A DNA stretch of 64,000 nt from positions 1-64,000 of IMG/VR virus record IMGVR_UViG_3300008267_000014; one strand, written 5' to 3'. Shown piece by piece: positions 1-8,200 of this stretch (positions within the stretch are counted from its first letter, which is position 1; each line of letters opens with the position of its first letter). Made by a program: the position numbers and the translations under genes. Source of the DNA: a virus. The notes beneath the pieces were generated by a model. It was not told where the DNA came from, searched no databases, and saw nothing but the letters and a program-made list of their open reading frames with translations.

Positions 1-234
1 TAATTAAATAATATTATAAATAACTGGATTCTAGACTAGAAAATATTGATTTTTTTTTTAAAAGTAAATAGATAAATTTTAACCTTCATGTTATTAATTT
101 CTATTTTACTATCAGTATCAAAAAAAATAATAATTTTATATTTTTTCTATTTACTTGATATTTATTAATAATGTTATTTCACATTAAGATAACAAATATA
201 AAAATATAATAAAAAAAGTAAAAAAAATAATATT
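1..234. other. AT-rich leader upstream of tail tube gene
   Basis: No supportable coding sequence is seen in this very AT-rich stretch. A short inverted repeat (TTCTAG-A-CTAGAA, 29-41) followed by a T-run could be a weak terminator for a gene to the left. A late-promoter-like octamer lies at 159-166. The last 40 bases are almost pure A/T and hold no Shine-Dalgarno sequence before the ATG at 235. Confidence 0.5.
159..166 (+). promoter_or_regulatory. Candidate late promoter element (TATTTATT) before tail tube gene
   Basis: GATATTTATT matches the element found before most virion genes in this window. It ends 68 nt before the tail tube ATG, so the leader would be longer than at the other sites. 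Assigned by similarity and position only. Confidence 0.4.
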
Positions 235-723
235 ATGGCAGACTTACTAATGAAAATGCCGGTCCCTTATGAGCCGAAAAGACAGAATAGATTTATTCTT
301 AGATTTCCATCAGAATTAGGAATAAATGAATGGTATGTTGAATCAGCATCAAGACCAACTGTTACTGTTAACCCTGTTGCAATCCCATTTTTAAATACCG
401 AAACTTACGTTGCGGGTAAATTTACATGGGGTACTATTAGTGTTAAATTTCGTGACCCTATTGGACCTTCAGCTACTCAAGCGTTAATGGAGTGGGTTAG
501 GTTATGTGCCGAATCAGTTACAGGTCGTATGGGTTACGCCGCAGGTTACAAGAAAAACGTCGATTTAGAAATGTTAGACCCGACTGGTGTTGTAATTGAA
601 AAATGGATACTTGAAGGTACATTTTTATCGAGTGTTAACTATGGTAGTTTGGGTTATGGTAATGATGGTTTGGTTACTATTGATGCTGTTTTAAGACCTG
701 ACCGTTGTATATTAGTATACTAA
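235..723 (+). CDS. Tail tube protein (T4 gp19 family)
   Basis: A 162-aa protein, almost exactly the length of T4 gp19 (163 aa), which stacks as hexamers to form the inner tube of a contractile tail. The pattern fits the family: an N-terminal 'NRFILRF' strand, a central segment with 'NTETYVAGKFTWGTISVKFRDP' character where T4 has its 'VAGDRTFDDWTVTV' strand, and a C-terminal beta-rich half ending 'VTIDAVLRPDRC'. It is the first of a run of tail genes (gp26-like, tape measure, hub), which supports the call. The start follows an A-rich leader without a Shine-Dalgarno sequence. A related tube-fold protein such as gp54 is possible but less likely given length and position. Confidence 0.8.
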   Translation: MADLLMKMPVPYEPKRQNRFILRFPSELGINEWYVESASRPTVTVNPVAIPFLNTETYVAGKFTWGTISVKFRDPIGPSATQALMEWVRLCAESVTGRMGYAAGYKKNVDLEMLDPTGVVIEKWILEGTFLSSVNYGSLGYGNDGLVTIDAVLRPDRCILVY

Positions 724-743
724 AAGATTGATTTTATTAAATT

Positions 744-787
744 AAATCCATATATTTATCAAATAATCTTGATAGATATATGGATTT
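744..787 (+). promoter_or_regulatory. 19-bp hairpin burying the homing endonuclease start codon, with late-promoter motif in its left arm
   Basis: AAATCCATATAT (744-755) is perfectly complementary to ATATATGGATTT (776-787). The pairing continues inward through one T-G pair (756/775) and six more pairs (757-762 with 769-774), leaving a 6-nt loop at 763-768. The ATG at 780-782 is fully paired. The octamer TATTTATC (753-760) lies in the left arm. A transcript started about 6 nt downstream of it would lack the left arm and free the ATG. Confidence 0.7.
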
Positions 788-2366
788 TTCTTTTTTCACA
801 GTTGATAATAAATCGGGCTATAAAACAAAAGAAAGTTGGTTATCTAAAAACCATCCTCAATTATATACTGATATAATCGAGTATTGTGAAAATTTAAAAA
901 TAAATCTTTCATTTAAGGAAAAGATTTATTTTTTTTTCAACAAATTAACTGAAAGACCTAAATGTTTGACTTGTAATTCTGAAATAAAATTCAGAGATAG
1001 GTTTGATAAACCATACGGTGAATTTTGTTCTGTATTATGTATTAATTCTAATAAAACTGAAATGTTGAAGAGAATTAAAAAAACGATGAATGATAATTAT
1101 GGGGTCGATTATTATCCCCAACATGATGAGTTCTTAACTAAACAAAAGTTAAGTAAATTATTAAAATTTGGTGATGAAAATTATAATAATCATGAAAAGG
1201 GTAAAAATACTAAATTAGAAAAATATGGGGATTTTAACTATAATAACCATGACAAATATAAACAAACTTGTATTGATAAATACGGAAATGATAATTTCAG
1301 TAAATCAACTGAATATAAAAATCAAACAATAACTTCTTTTAAAAAAACTTATGATAATATCAATATAATAGATGTTATTAAAGATAATGTAACAATTTTA
1401 TGTGATAAATGTGATTCCTATTACATTGTTACAAAACAATTAATATATGAAAGGAATAAAAGAAATTATGAAATATGTACAGTCTGTAATCCGATTGGTC
1501 AAAACCAACGAAGTGGATATGAAAACGAGATTTGTGATTTTTTTAATGAAAAAAATATAAAGTATATTCCAAATAAAAGAATTTCTTACGGTAAAAGTGA
1601 AATTGATATTTTCTTACCTGATTATTCATTAGGTATAGAATTTAATGGTTTATATTGGCACAATGAATTGTTTAAAGATAAAAATTATCATTTAAATAAA
1701 ACAAACTTGTGTAACGAAAATAAAATCGAATTGATTCATATCTTTGAAGATGAATGGATTTATAAAAAAGACATTGTTAAGTCGATATTAAATAATCGAA
1801 TTGGTTTTTTTTCTAACAAAATATACGCTAGAAAATGTGATATACGTGAAATAAGTTCAAATGACTCTAAAATGTTTTTAAATAATAATCATATTCAAGG
1901 GAATGTTAATTCTAAAGTTAGGATTGGTTTATTTTATGAAAACAACTTAGTTTCTTTAATGACATTTTCTAGTGGTAGAATTATAATGGGAGGTAAAAAA
2001 ACTGAATGGGAATTAAATAGATTTTGTAATCTAATTAATTTTAATGTAATAGGTGGTGCTTCAAAATTATTAAAATATTTTATAAAAAAATATACCCCAG
2101 AAAAAATCATTTCGTATTCTGATATAAGAATATTTAATGGTGGTATGTATGAAAAATTAGGGTTTGTTAAAATTTCACAATCTAAACCTAATTATTGGTA
2201 TATAATTAACGATATTAGAAAACATAGGTTTAATTATCGTAAATCTATCTTAATTAAAGAAGGTTATGATAAGAATTTAACCGAACAAGAAATTATGTTT
2301 AATAGAAAAATTTATAGAATTTATGATTGTGGGAATATAAGGTGGGAATATAATTTAACTACTTGA
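780..2366 (+). CDS. Free-standing homing endonuclease, Vsr-like/EDxHD type with GNAT-like C-terminus
   Basis: A 528-aa protein that interrupts the tail gene order between the gp19-like and gp26-like genes. Visible domains in order: a Cys4 zinc-knuckle-like cluster (C62, C65, C83, C87); three or four repeats of about 20 residues of the form KYGDxNYNNHxK (about 106-190), as in DNA-binding arms of phage endonucleases; a second Cys4 cluster (C208, C211, C233, C236); a Vsr-like nuclease core (about 245-330) with 'EIDIFLPDYSLGIEFNG' followed by 'YWHNE' and 'IFEDEW', typical of the EDxHD homing nuclease group; and a C-terminal domain (about 350-480) with 'GGASKLLKYFIKK' and 'MYEKLGF', which looks GNAT-like. 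Such genes cut phage genomes lacking them and spread by recombination. Its ATG is buried in a hairpin with a promoter motif, suggesting late-only expression. Whether the GNAT-like part is enzymatic is unknown. Confidence 0.75.
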   Translation: MDFSFFTVDNKSGYKTKESWLSKNHPQLYTDIIEYCENLKINLSFKEKIYFFFNKLTERPKCLTCNSEIKFRDRFDKPYGEFCSVLCINSNKTEMLKRIKKTMNDNYGVDYYPQHDEFLTKQKLSKLLKFGDENYNNHEKGKNTKLEKYGDFNYNNHDKYKQTCIDKYGNDNFSKSTEYKNQTITSFKKTYDNINIIDVIKDNVTILCDKCDSYYIVTKQLIYERNKRNYEICTVCNPIGQNQRSGYENEICDFFNEKNIKYIPNKRISYGKSEIDIFLPDYSLGIEFNGLYWHNELFKDKNYHLNKTNLCNENKIELIHIFEDEWIYKKDIVKSILNNRIGFFSNKIYARKCDIREISSNDSKMFLNNNHIQGNVNSKVRIGLFYENNLVSLMTFSSGRIIMGGKKTEWELNRFCNLINFNVIGGASKLLKYFIKKYTPEKIISYSDIRIFNGGMYEKLGFVKISQSKPNYWYIINDIRKHRFNYRKSILIKEGYDKNLTEQEIMFNRKIYRIYDCGNIRWEYNLTT

Positions 2367-2404
2367 TATTTTAAAATTATATATTATTTTATAATAAAAA
2401 AGAA

Positions 2405-3157
2405 ATGGAAGAAACGTTAATACAAGCCGCAACTGAAAATTTTAATTTACCTCATGATGTTATTTATTTACCTAGTGGTGGTTCATTTTATAAATCTAAA
2501 AAGAAAAGTGTAAAGGTTGGTTATTTAACCGCCGCTGATGAAAATTACTTATTAAGTAATGGTTCAAAAGAAAACATAGTGATGACATTACTTCGTAATA
2601 AATTGTACGAACATGATATTAGACCTGAAGAAATGTTAGATGGTGATATTGAGGCAATCTTAATCTTTTTAAGAAATAGTTCTTTTGGTCCTGAATATAC
2701 TGTAACTTTAATTGACCCTAAGACTGATAAAAGTTTTTCACACACTGAAATTTTAGATGAATTAAGAATTAAAGAAACTTTAGTTAAACCTGATGAATTC
2801 GGTACATTTACAACTACTTTACCTAAGACAGGTTCATCTGTTAAATTAAAACCTATTACTTTTTTTGAAGGTTTAGAATTAGATAAGATGGCGGATAATT
2901 ACCCTGCTGGTCGTGTTGCACCGTTAATTACTTGGAGGTTAAATAAATATATCGTAGAAGTAAATGGGAATAGTGATAGAAGTATTATATCTCAATTTAT
3001 TGAACAATTACCGATATCTGATTCAAAATATATTCGTAATTTTATACAGGATAACACACCTTCATTAGATTTAAAAAGACAAGTTTTAGCCCCATCAGGA
3101 GAAAAGGTGACGTTTAACGTATCCTTTGGGGTTGACTTTTTTCGCCCTTTCTTCTAA
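2405..3157 (+). CDS. gp26/gp51-family baseplate hub or tail assembly protein (zero-frame product)
   Basis: A 250-aa protein resembling the T4 gp26/gp51 baseplate-hub family. The N-terminus has the 'HDVIYLPSGGSFYK' type opening, followed by 'VGYLTAADENYLL' and a helical segment with 'MLDGDIEAILIFLRNSSFG'. In T4 this family acts in hub assembly next to the tape measure, and here the tape measure gene follows directly. The zero frame ends abruptly with 'DFFRPFF' and a stop at 3155-3157. The +1 frame is open from there to 3296 with plausible protein sequence, so this ORF is probably the short form of a frameshifted pair, like lambda G/GT. The start follows an AATAAAAAAGAA leader without a Shine-Dalgarno sequence. 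Confidence 0.7.
   Translation: MEETLIQAATENFNLPHDVIYLPSGGSFYKSKKKSVKVGYLTAADENYLLSNGSKENIVMTLLRNKLYEHDIRPEEMLDGDIEAILIFLRNSSFGPEYTVTLIDPKTDKSFSHTEILDELRIKETLVKPDEFGTFTTTLPKTGSSVKLKPITFFEGLELDKMADNYPAGRVAPLITWRLNKYIVEVNGNSDRSIISQFIEQLPISDSKYIRNFIQDNTPSLDLKRQVLAPSGEKVTFNVSFGVDFFRPFF
3131..3146 (+). promoter_or_regulatory. Probable programmed +1 ribosomal frameshift site
   Basis: The zero frame reads GTT GAC TTT TTT CGC CCT before stopping 12 nt later. A +1 slip at TTT-C (3140-3143) moves tRNA-Phe from TTT to the better-paired TTC and continues with GCC CTT TCT. The next zero-frame codon, CGC, appears rare in this AT-rich genome and could stall the ribosome. A weak hairpin (TAAAACGT 3164-3171 with ACGTTTTA 3187-3194) follows. 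A -2 slip would reach the same frame with one extra Phe. Confidence 0.55.
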
Positions 3158-3296
3158 TTATAGTAAAACGTTAATTGAGGAATTTTACGTTTTATCAAAA
3201 TTTCTTAGAGTTTCATATAGTGATTATTTAATCATACCTACATATATGAGAAAACATTTAATCAATCGAATTATCGAAGATAATACGCCAAAGTAA
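3144..3296 (+). CDS. +1-frame extension of the gp26-like protein (GT-type C-terminal part)
   Basis: Reading GCC at 3144 onward gives 50 residues starting ALSSNYSKTLIEEFY and ending RIIEDNTPK before TAA at 3294-3296. The sequence is helical and amphipathic, with 'LIEEFYVLSKFLRVS' and 'IPTYMRKHLINRII'. There is no good start codon at its head, so it probably exists only as a fusion of about 296 aa made by frameshifting from 2405. A G/GT-like pair of tail assembly chaperones just before the tape measure gene is the standard arrangement in tailed phages. A sequencing indel in the T6 run is the main alternative. Confidence 0.6.
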   Translation, partial: ALSSNYSKTLIEEFYVLSKFLRVSYSDYLIIPTYMRKHLINRIIEDNTPK

Positions 3297-3312
3297 AATA
3301 ATACTTTGGTGT
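3285..3312 (+). terminator. Hairpin at end of the gp26-like extension
   Basis: ACGCCAAAGTA (3285-3295) pairs with TACTTTGGTGT (3302-3312) with one G-T pair and a 6-nt loop. It contains the extension's stop codon, and its last base overlaps the TATTTATA element. There is no strong T-run, so it may be a weak terminator or an RNA end/processing signal. Confidence 0.35.
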
Positions 3313-3319
3313 ATTTATA
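3312..3319 (+). promoter_or_regulatory. Candidate late promoter element (TATTTATA) before tape measure gene
   Basis: An exact TATTTATA ends 20 nt before the ATG at 3340, in the short gap after the gp26-like gene. Position and sequence match the other copies. Confidence 0.5.
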
Positions 3320-3339
3320 TTATTAAAACATTATAATTT

Positions 3340-5154
3340 ATGGCTGGTAGTGAAGAAAATAAAGGTTCTCAACCTTTTAAAGAGGTTGCTGACATGCTCG
3401 GTAAAACAATTGCCGATGTATTAAGGAGTAATACTCAATTTGAATCTATAAAAAAAGAAATATATGATTTAGATACTCGGTATTCGACAATATCCAGAAC
3501 TATGGGGGTTGGTCGAGAATCGGCAATTGCTATTAAAACTGCATTGGCTGATTCATATTCATCAATTGCTAAATTAGGTGGTGGTTATGCGGAAATTAGT
3601 GAAATACAAAAGAGTGTTATTAATAACCTAAATCGTAATGTTATTGTTAGTTCTGACTATTTCGAAAAATTATATGCGACCGAATTAGTTACAGGACAAA
3701 AAAGTGATAGTTTAATCAAAAATTTTAAAGAAGTTGGTTTTTCATTATATAGTATTGCCGAACAAATGGAAGGTGTTGTTAGTAGAGCTAGAGAAGTTGG
3801 TGTAAGTGCTCAAGCGGTATCCTCTATGGTTATGACAAATATGAGTAAATTAAACTTATATAATTTTTCTAATGGTGTTGATGGATTATCTAAAATGGCA
3901 GTACAAGCGGCGTCAATGAGAATTGATATGGGTGAAATATTTAAATCGGCTGAAAAAGCGTTTAAACCTGAAGGTGCTATTGAAATGGCGGCCGCGTTCC
4001 AAAGATTAGGGGTTCAACAAAGTAATTTATTAGACCCGTTAAGGTTAATGAATATGGCTGAGAATAATCCTGAAGAATTACAAGAATCTTTAAGTGAATT
4101 ATCTAAATCATTTACGGAATTAGATGCGAAGACAGGAAGAATAAGAATAATGCCGGGTGCTCAACGTAGAATGAGAGAAGTAGCACAGGCGGCGGGTATT
4201 GGTGTCTCAGAATTTGCTAAAATGGCGATAGGTGCTGGTGAATTGGATTTAAAACTAAACAAGATTAAATTCCCTGAATTTGCAACTGAAGAACAAAAAG
4301 AATTCTTAGCGAATATCACTGAAATCGGTAAAGGTGGGGAAATGAAAATTAAAGTTGGTGGTTTAGAACAAGATTTAGAAAAGGTATTAAAAGAAGTTGG
4401 TGGTGATAAAGATAAGTTTGAAAAACTAATAGAAGCTTCAAAGCCTGTTACTATGGAAGATTTGGCGAAGCAACAATTAGATGTACAAACAAAACAATTA
4501 GGTGCTATCAATTCACTTAAAGGTGTTACTGGTAGGGCAATTGGTTCTAGTGAAACCGGTGAAATGCTTATAAAAACATCAAGTGAATTAACCGAAAAAA
4601 CAACAGGATTATTCCAAGGAGAAAAGTTATCACCTAAAACAATTAGAGAAGGTATTGATAGTAATTTGGGGGAATTTCTTAATGTTATTGAAGATATATC
4701 TAAAGGTAAAGGTACAATTGAGGATGTTGGTAAAGTTGTGAGTAAAATGTTCACTAACATGAGTAATTATGCTGAAGAAACATTTACGGAGATGTCAGAG
4801 ATTTTTAAGAAAAATAAACTTGATTTACAAACATCAAGTAGTGCTGGCAGTAGAATAACCGGTAATTTACTAGGTAAAGATGAAACGGTACAAAATAAAT
4901 CATTATTATTTTTACCGAGCGATGAAAGTACTAAAAATCAAAATTTACCGGAAGGTAAAGTTGAGGAAAAAATTGAAAGTAAACGAGAAGTTTCAGTTAA
5001 CGGTGCTTTAGATTTAAATGTTAAAATTGACGCTCCACCAACTATGGATAGTGCCAAATTAAATGAAATTATTAATTCAACTGAATTCCGTGAGAAACTC
5101 ATTAAAATAATTGACAATGCTAAAACATCTGACGGTCAATTAAAACCTAAATAA
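3340..5154 (+). CDS. Tail tape measure protein (T4 gp29-like)
   Basis: A 604-aa, largely helical protein rich in Ala, Lys, Glu and Ser, close in length to T4 gp29 (590 aa), which sets tail length. It lies directly after the gp26-like assembly protein and before the baseplate hub genes, where a tape measure is expected. Long amphipathic helices run through about residues 60-330 (for example 'GVSAQAVSSMVMTNMSKLNLYNF' character, 'IEMAAAFQRLGVQQSNLLDPLRLM'). The Lys/Glu-rich C-terminal part ends with a short ordered segment 'LNEIINSTEFREKLIKII'. No transmembrane segment is obvious. If it works as a ruler, the tail tube should be about as long as that of T4. The call rests on context, size and composition rather than a diagnostic motif. 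Confidence 0.7.
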   Translation: MAGSEENKGSQPFKEVADMLGKTIADVLRSNTQFESIKKEIYDLDTRYSTISRTMGVGRESAIAIKTALADSYSSIAKLGGGYAEISEIQKSVINNLNRNVIVSSDYFEKLYATELVTGQKSDSLIKNFKEVGFSLYSIAEQMEGVVSRAREVGVSAQAVSSMVMTNMSKLNLYNFSNGVDGLSKMAVQAASMRIDMGEIFKSAEKAFKPEGAIEMAAAFQRLGVQQSNLLDPLRLMNMAENNPEELQESLSELSKSFTELDAKTGRIRIMPGAQRRMREVAQAAGIGVSEFAKMAIGAGELDLKLNKIKFPEFATEEQKEFLANITEIGKGGEMKIKVGGLEQDLEKVLKEVGGDKDKFEKLIEASKPVTMEDLAKQQLDVQTKQLGAINSLKGVTGRAIGSSETGEMLIKTSSELTEKTTGLFQGEKLSPKTIREGIDSNLGEFLNVIEDISKGKGTIEDVGKVVSKMFTNMSNYAEETFTEMSEIFKKNKLDLQTSSSAGSRITGNLLGKDETVQNKSLLFLPSDESTKNQNLPEGKVEEKIESKREVSVNGALDLNVKIDAPPTMDSAKLNEIINSTEFREKLIKIIDNAKTSDGQLKPK

Positions 5155-5180
5155 GATGATAAAAAAATATATAAACATTC

Positions 5181-5188
5181 TATTTATA
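5181..5188 (+). promoter_or_regulatory. Candidate late promoter element (TATTTATA) before giant baseplate gene
   Basis: An exact TATTTATA ends 15 nt before the ATG at 5204 in a 49-nt intergenic gap. Confidence 0.5.
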
Positions 5189-5203
5189 TAATAAAAAAAT
5201 ACA

Positions 5204-8200
5204 ATGTCGAATAGTTCACTGTCTTTCATATCAACAAACAATTTTAGAAATAGTTTGATGGTAAAGAATTTAAAAAAATATTCTGTTGTTGGTAATTATA
5301 CACCACCTTCAGGTCCATTAAATTATGAAGCACCTATTAATAATTATTCGGTTAAAGATTCAGATGATACTCTAATATCTAATGACCCCTTTGCAAGTAA
5401 ATTATATCCGTTAAATACTTACGGTCCTAATGGTGGTTATAATTTGAATATTAGTTTTAACAGACCACCATTACCTGTTAAACCAAATCAAGGTCCTTAC
5501 AAACCTAACGAAAGTTATTTATTAAGTTTAAGTAATAACTTTTTAAATCGTTTACCTAAATCTCCGGCTATTATTAATACTTACATACCATTAGGTGGGT
5601 ATAAATCTACGTATGATGTTATCGATACTATTAATAAAAGACATATTTTTTTACCATATTTAAATAGTTTTAACGCTTCAACATATACCGCTTATGATAT
5701 TTTAAAATATGATAATCCTACAGGAAGTGATGGTTCTTTATCTCAAGATTCATTTATTGCTAAAATAGGTTCTAAACGATTAAATTTTTCGTTATCTGAA
5801 AGAATTAATGTTGAAACTAAAAAAACATTAACAGGTGGTCAAATTTTTAATATAACTGTCGGTAGTATTGATAGTGGGTTACAAAGTAGATTATCGGGAA
5901 GTTATTTCCCAACATCAACTATTCCTGGTGATTATTTTGACGATTCAAATCAACCTAATACATTAACTAATCAAACGGCTAATGCTTTAAACGTTGTTAA
6001 TAAATTAACAGGGGGATTTTTAGGTCCGATTTTAACAACAAAAACAAAACCATCCCAAGTCTTTATTAATAACTCAGGTGATGGTCAAGTTTCGTTATTA
6101 TTTAATAATCTTAGTTATAATAGATATAGTCCTGGGTACGATAAAAAAGGTCAAACAACATCTAATGTTGGTGTGGGAATCACTTCGTTATTACTTAACG
6201 CTGTCAATATAAACGGTGATATTAATAGTACGTATTATGTTGGTAGTAAAACTAACGAACCTTCATCTATAACATCCCCTATGGGGGCTGTACCTATCAC
6301 TCCATTTGGAGAACAAAGTTCGACACCTGTATACGGACCTTCCGAAATTGGACAATTATTCGAAGGTAATATTGGTCAATTAAATTTTGGATTAGCCGGT
6401 AAATCAACAAGTAATGGTGGTGGTCTTGATGGTGGTTTAGTTTGGGTTTCACCTAAATATAAATCAAATGCTGGATTTCACGCAGTACCTGGCGGAGGTA
6501 GTGGTAGTAAAGACGATGAATTTAATCAAATAAGTAGTTTATATTCTAAAGCAGAATCCACTAACTTAATTTTTAAACGTAGTTCTATTTTAGATTATAC
6601 CCAACGATTAGTTGATTCAGCAGATAACGTATCGGGAATTAATCGTTTAAAACATGTAGGTAATGCTATTAATCAAGTTAGTAAGGTTTTTAATGATGGT
6701 TATAAAGAAATAACTAAAGGGTCTCAAGTTTTATCATATCTTGATAATACAACAGGTAATGAAAAAGGTATCGAATATTGTCGAGTATTTACTAAAGACA
6801 CACCTTATTATACTTACGCTGATTTACAAAAAACAGATGGTATTACAACATCGGGTAGGAGATTTACTAATTCAGTATTAGATAATACGTTTAATTTGAA
6901 TATCGCACCACTTAAAAATCCTGGTTCTACTAATATACAACAAAATTCTAAAGGTGACTTCGTAGCTAAAAAATATATGTTCTCAATTGAGAATTTAGCT
7001 TGGAGAACATCGAGTAGAGATGGGTTTAGATATGATGACTTACCTGTTTGTGAAAAAGGACCTAATGGGGGTCGCGTAATGTGGTTTCCTCCGTATGATA
7101 TTTCGTTTAATGATAGTAGTACTGCTAATTGGCAACCAACCACATTTTTAGGTCGTCCTGAACCAATTTATACCTATAAAGATACTAATAGAACAGGTAG
7201 TTTAAGTTGGAAAATAATTGTTGACCACCCTTCAATTATGAATACGATAGTTGATAAACAATTAAAAGGTAAATCGAAAGAAAGAATTGATTCTATTATT
7301 AATTCATTTTTTGCGGGATGTGTTAAATATGACATTTATGAATTAGCTATTAAATTTAATACAATACCTGTTAATGAGTTATATACTTATCAACAAATTT
7401 TAAATAATCCAAGATTAACCGATGTTGAAACAGTATCTAATATTATTAAGAATATACCTGCCGGTAATTCAAATAATAATAACACACCTACATCAGACAT
7501 AACTAACAATAATAACAATAAAGAAGTTATCGTTGACCCGGCATTAGATGAGTTTAAAAACAATTATATTGATTTTGGATTCTATTTTGATAATGATGTA
7601 CCGGGACCTAGTAAAGGTACGGTTTCTAACGTTAATTTTGAATCGGCATATAATTCTTATGTATCGACATCTAATATAGATGAATATGTTAAAATATCTG
7701 AAAAAACATTTAACGATGGTTCTGAAAAAAATGTTAAATCTTTTTTTGATAATTTTGTGACAGGTAACTATAACAAGTTTTGTGGTGGTGATAAAAATTT
7801 CATAATAGATGCTTATAATATTTTAGAAAAAAAATTAGGTACTATAACTATTATAATGGAAGGTTCGGCGTCCGCAACGGCTAGTAATGATTATAACGCG
7901 TTATTATCACAACGAAGAATTGATTCTGTTAGAAAGTTTTTTGAAACTAAAGAAGTTGGTGGTAAATCACTTGGTAAGTTTTTAGGTAAAACATTTAATA
8001 TTAAATCGGCTACGGGTCGAGGAGAAGATACTGTAATTCCGAAATCTTATACTATCGATAATAAGGAAATTAATGATTCCCCAACAGGTCAAGAAGTTAA
8101 TTGTAATCAGGATATTAAAGATAAAAATGGTGTAGTCACTTCAAATTCACAAAAGTATTCTACAAGTGCTATGGCGTGTAGACGTGTTAAAATTAAAGAA

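Noticed and set aside
2385-2393. TATTTTATA before the gp26-like gene as another late element
   Set aside because: It has an extra T relative to the octamer, and such strings are common in this AT-rich sequence, so it was not listed.
4161-4760. 199-aa minus-strand ORF inside the tape measure gene
   Set aside because: It lies fully antisense to a well-supported gene and has Ser/Pro/Leu-rich shadow composition.
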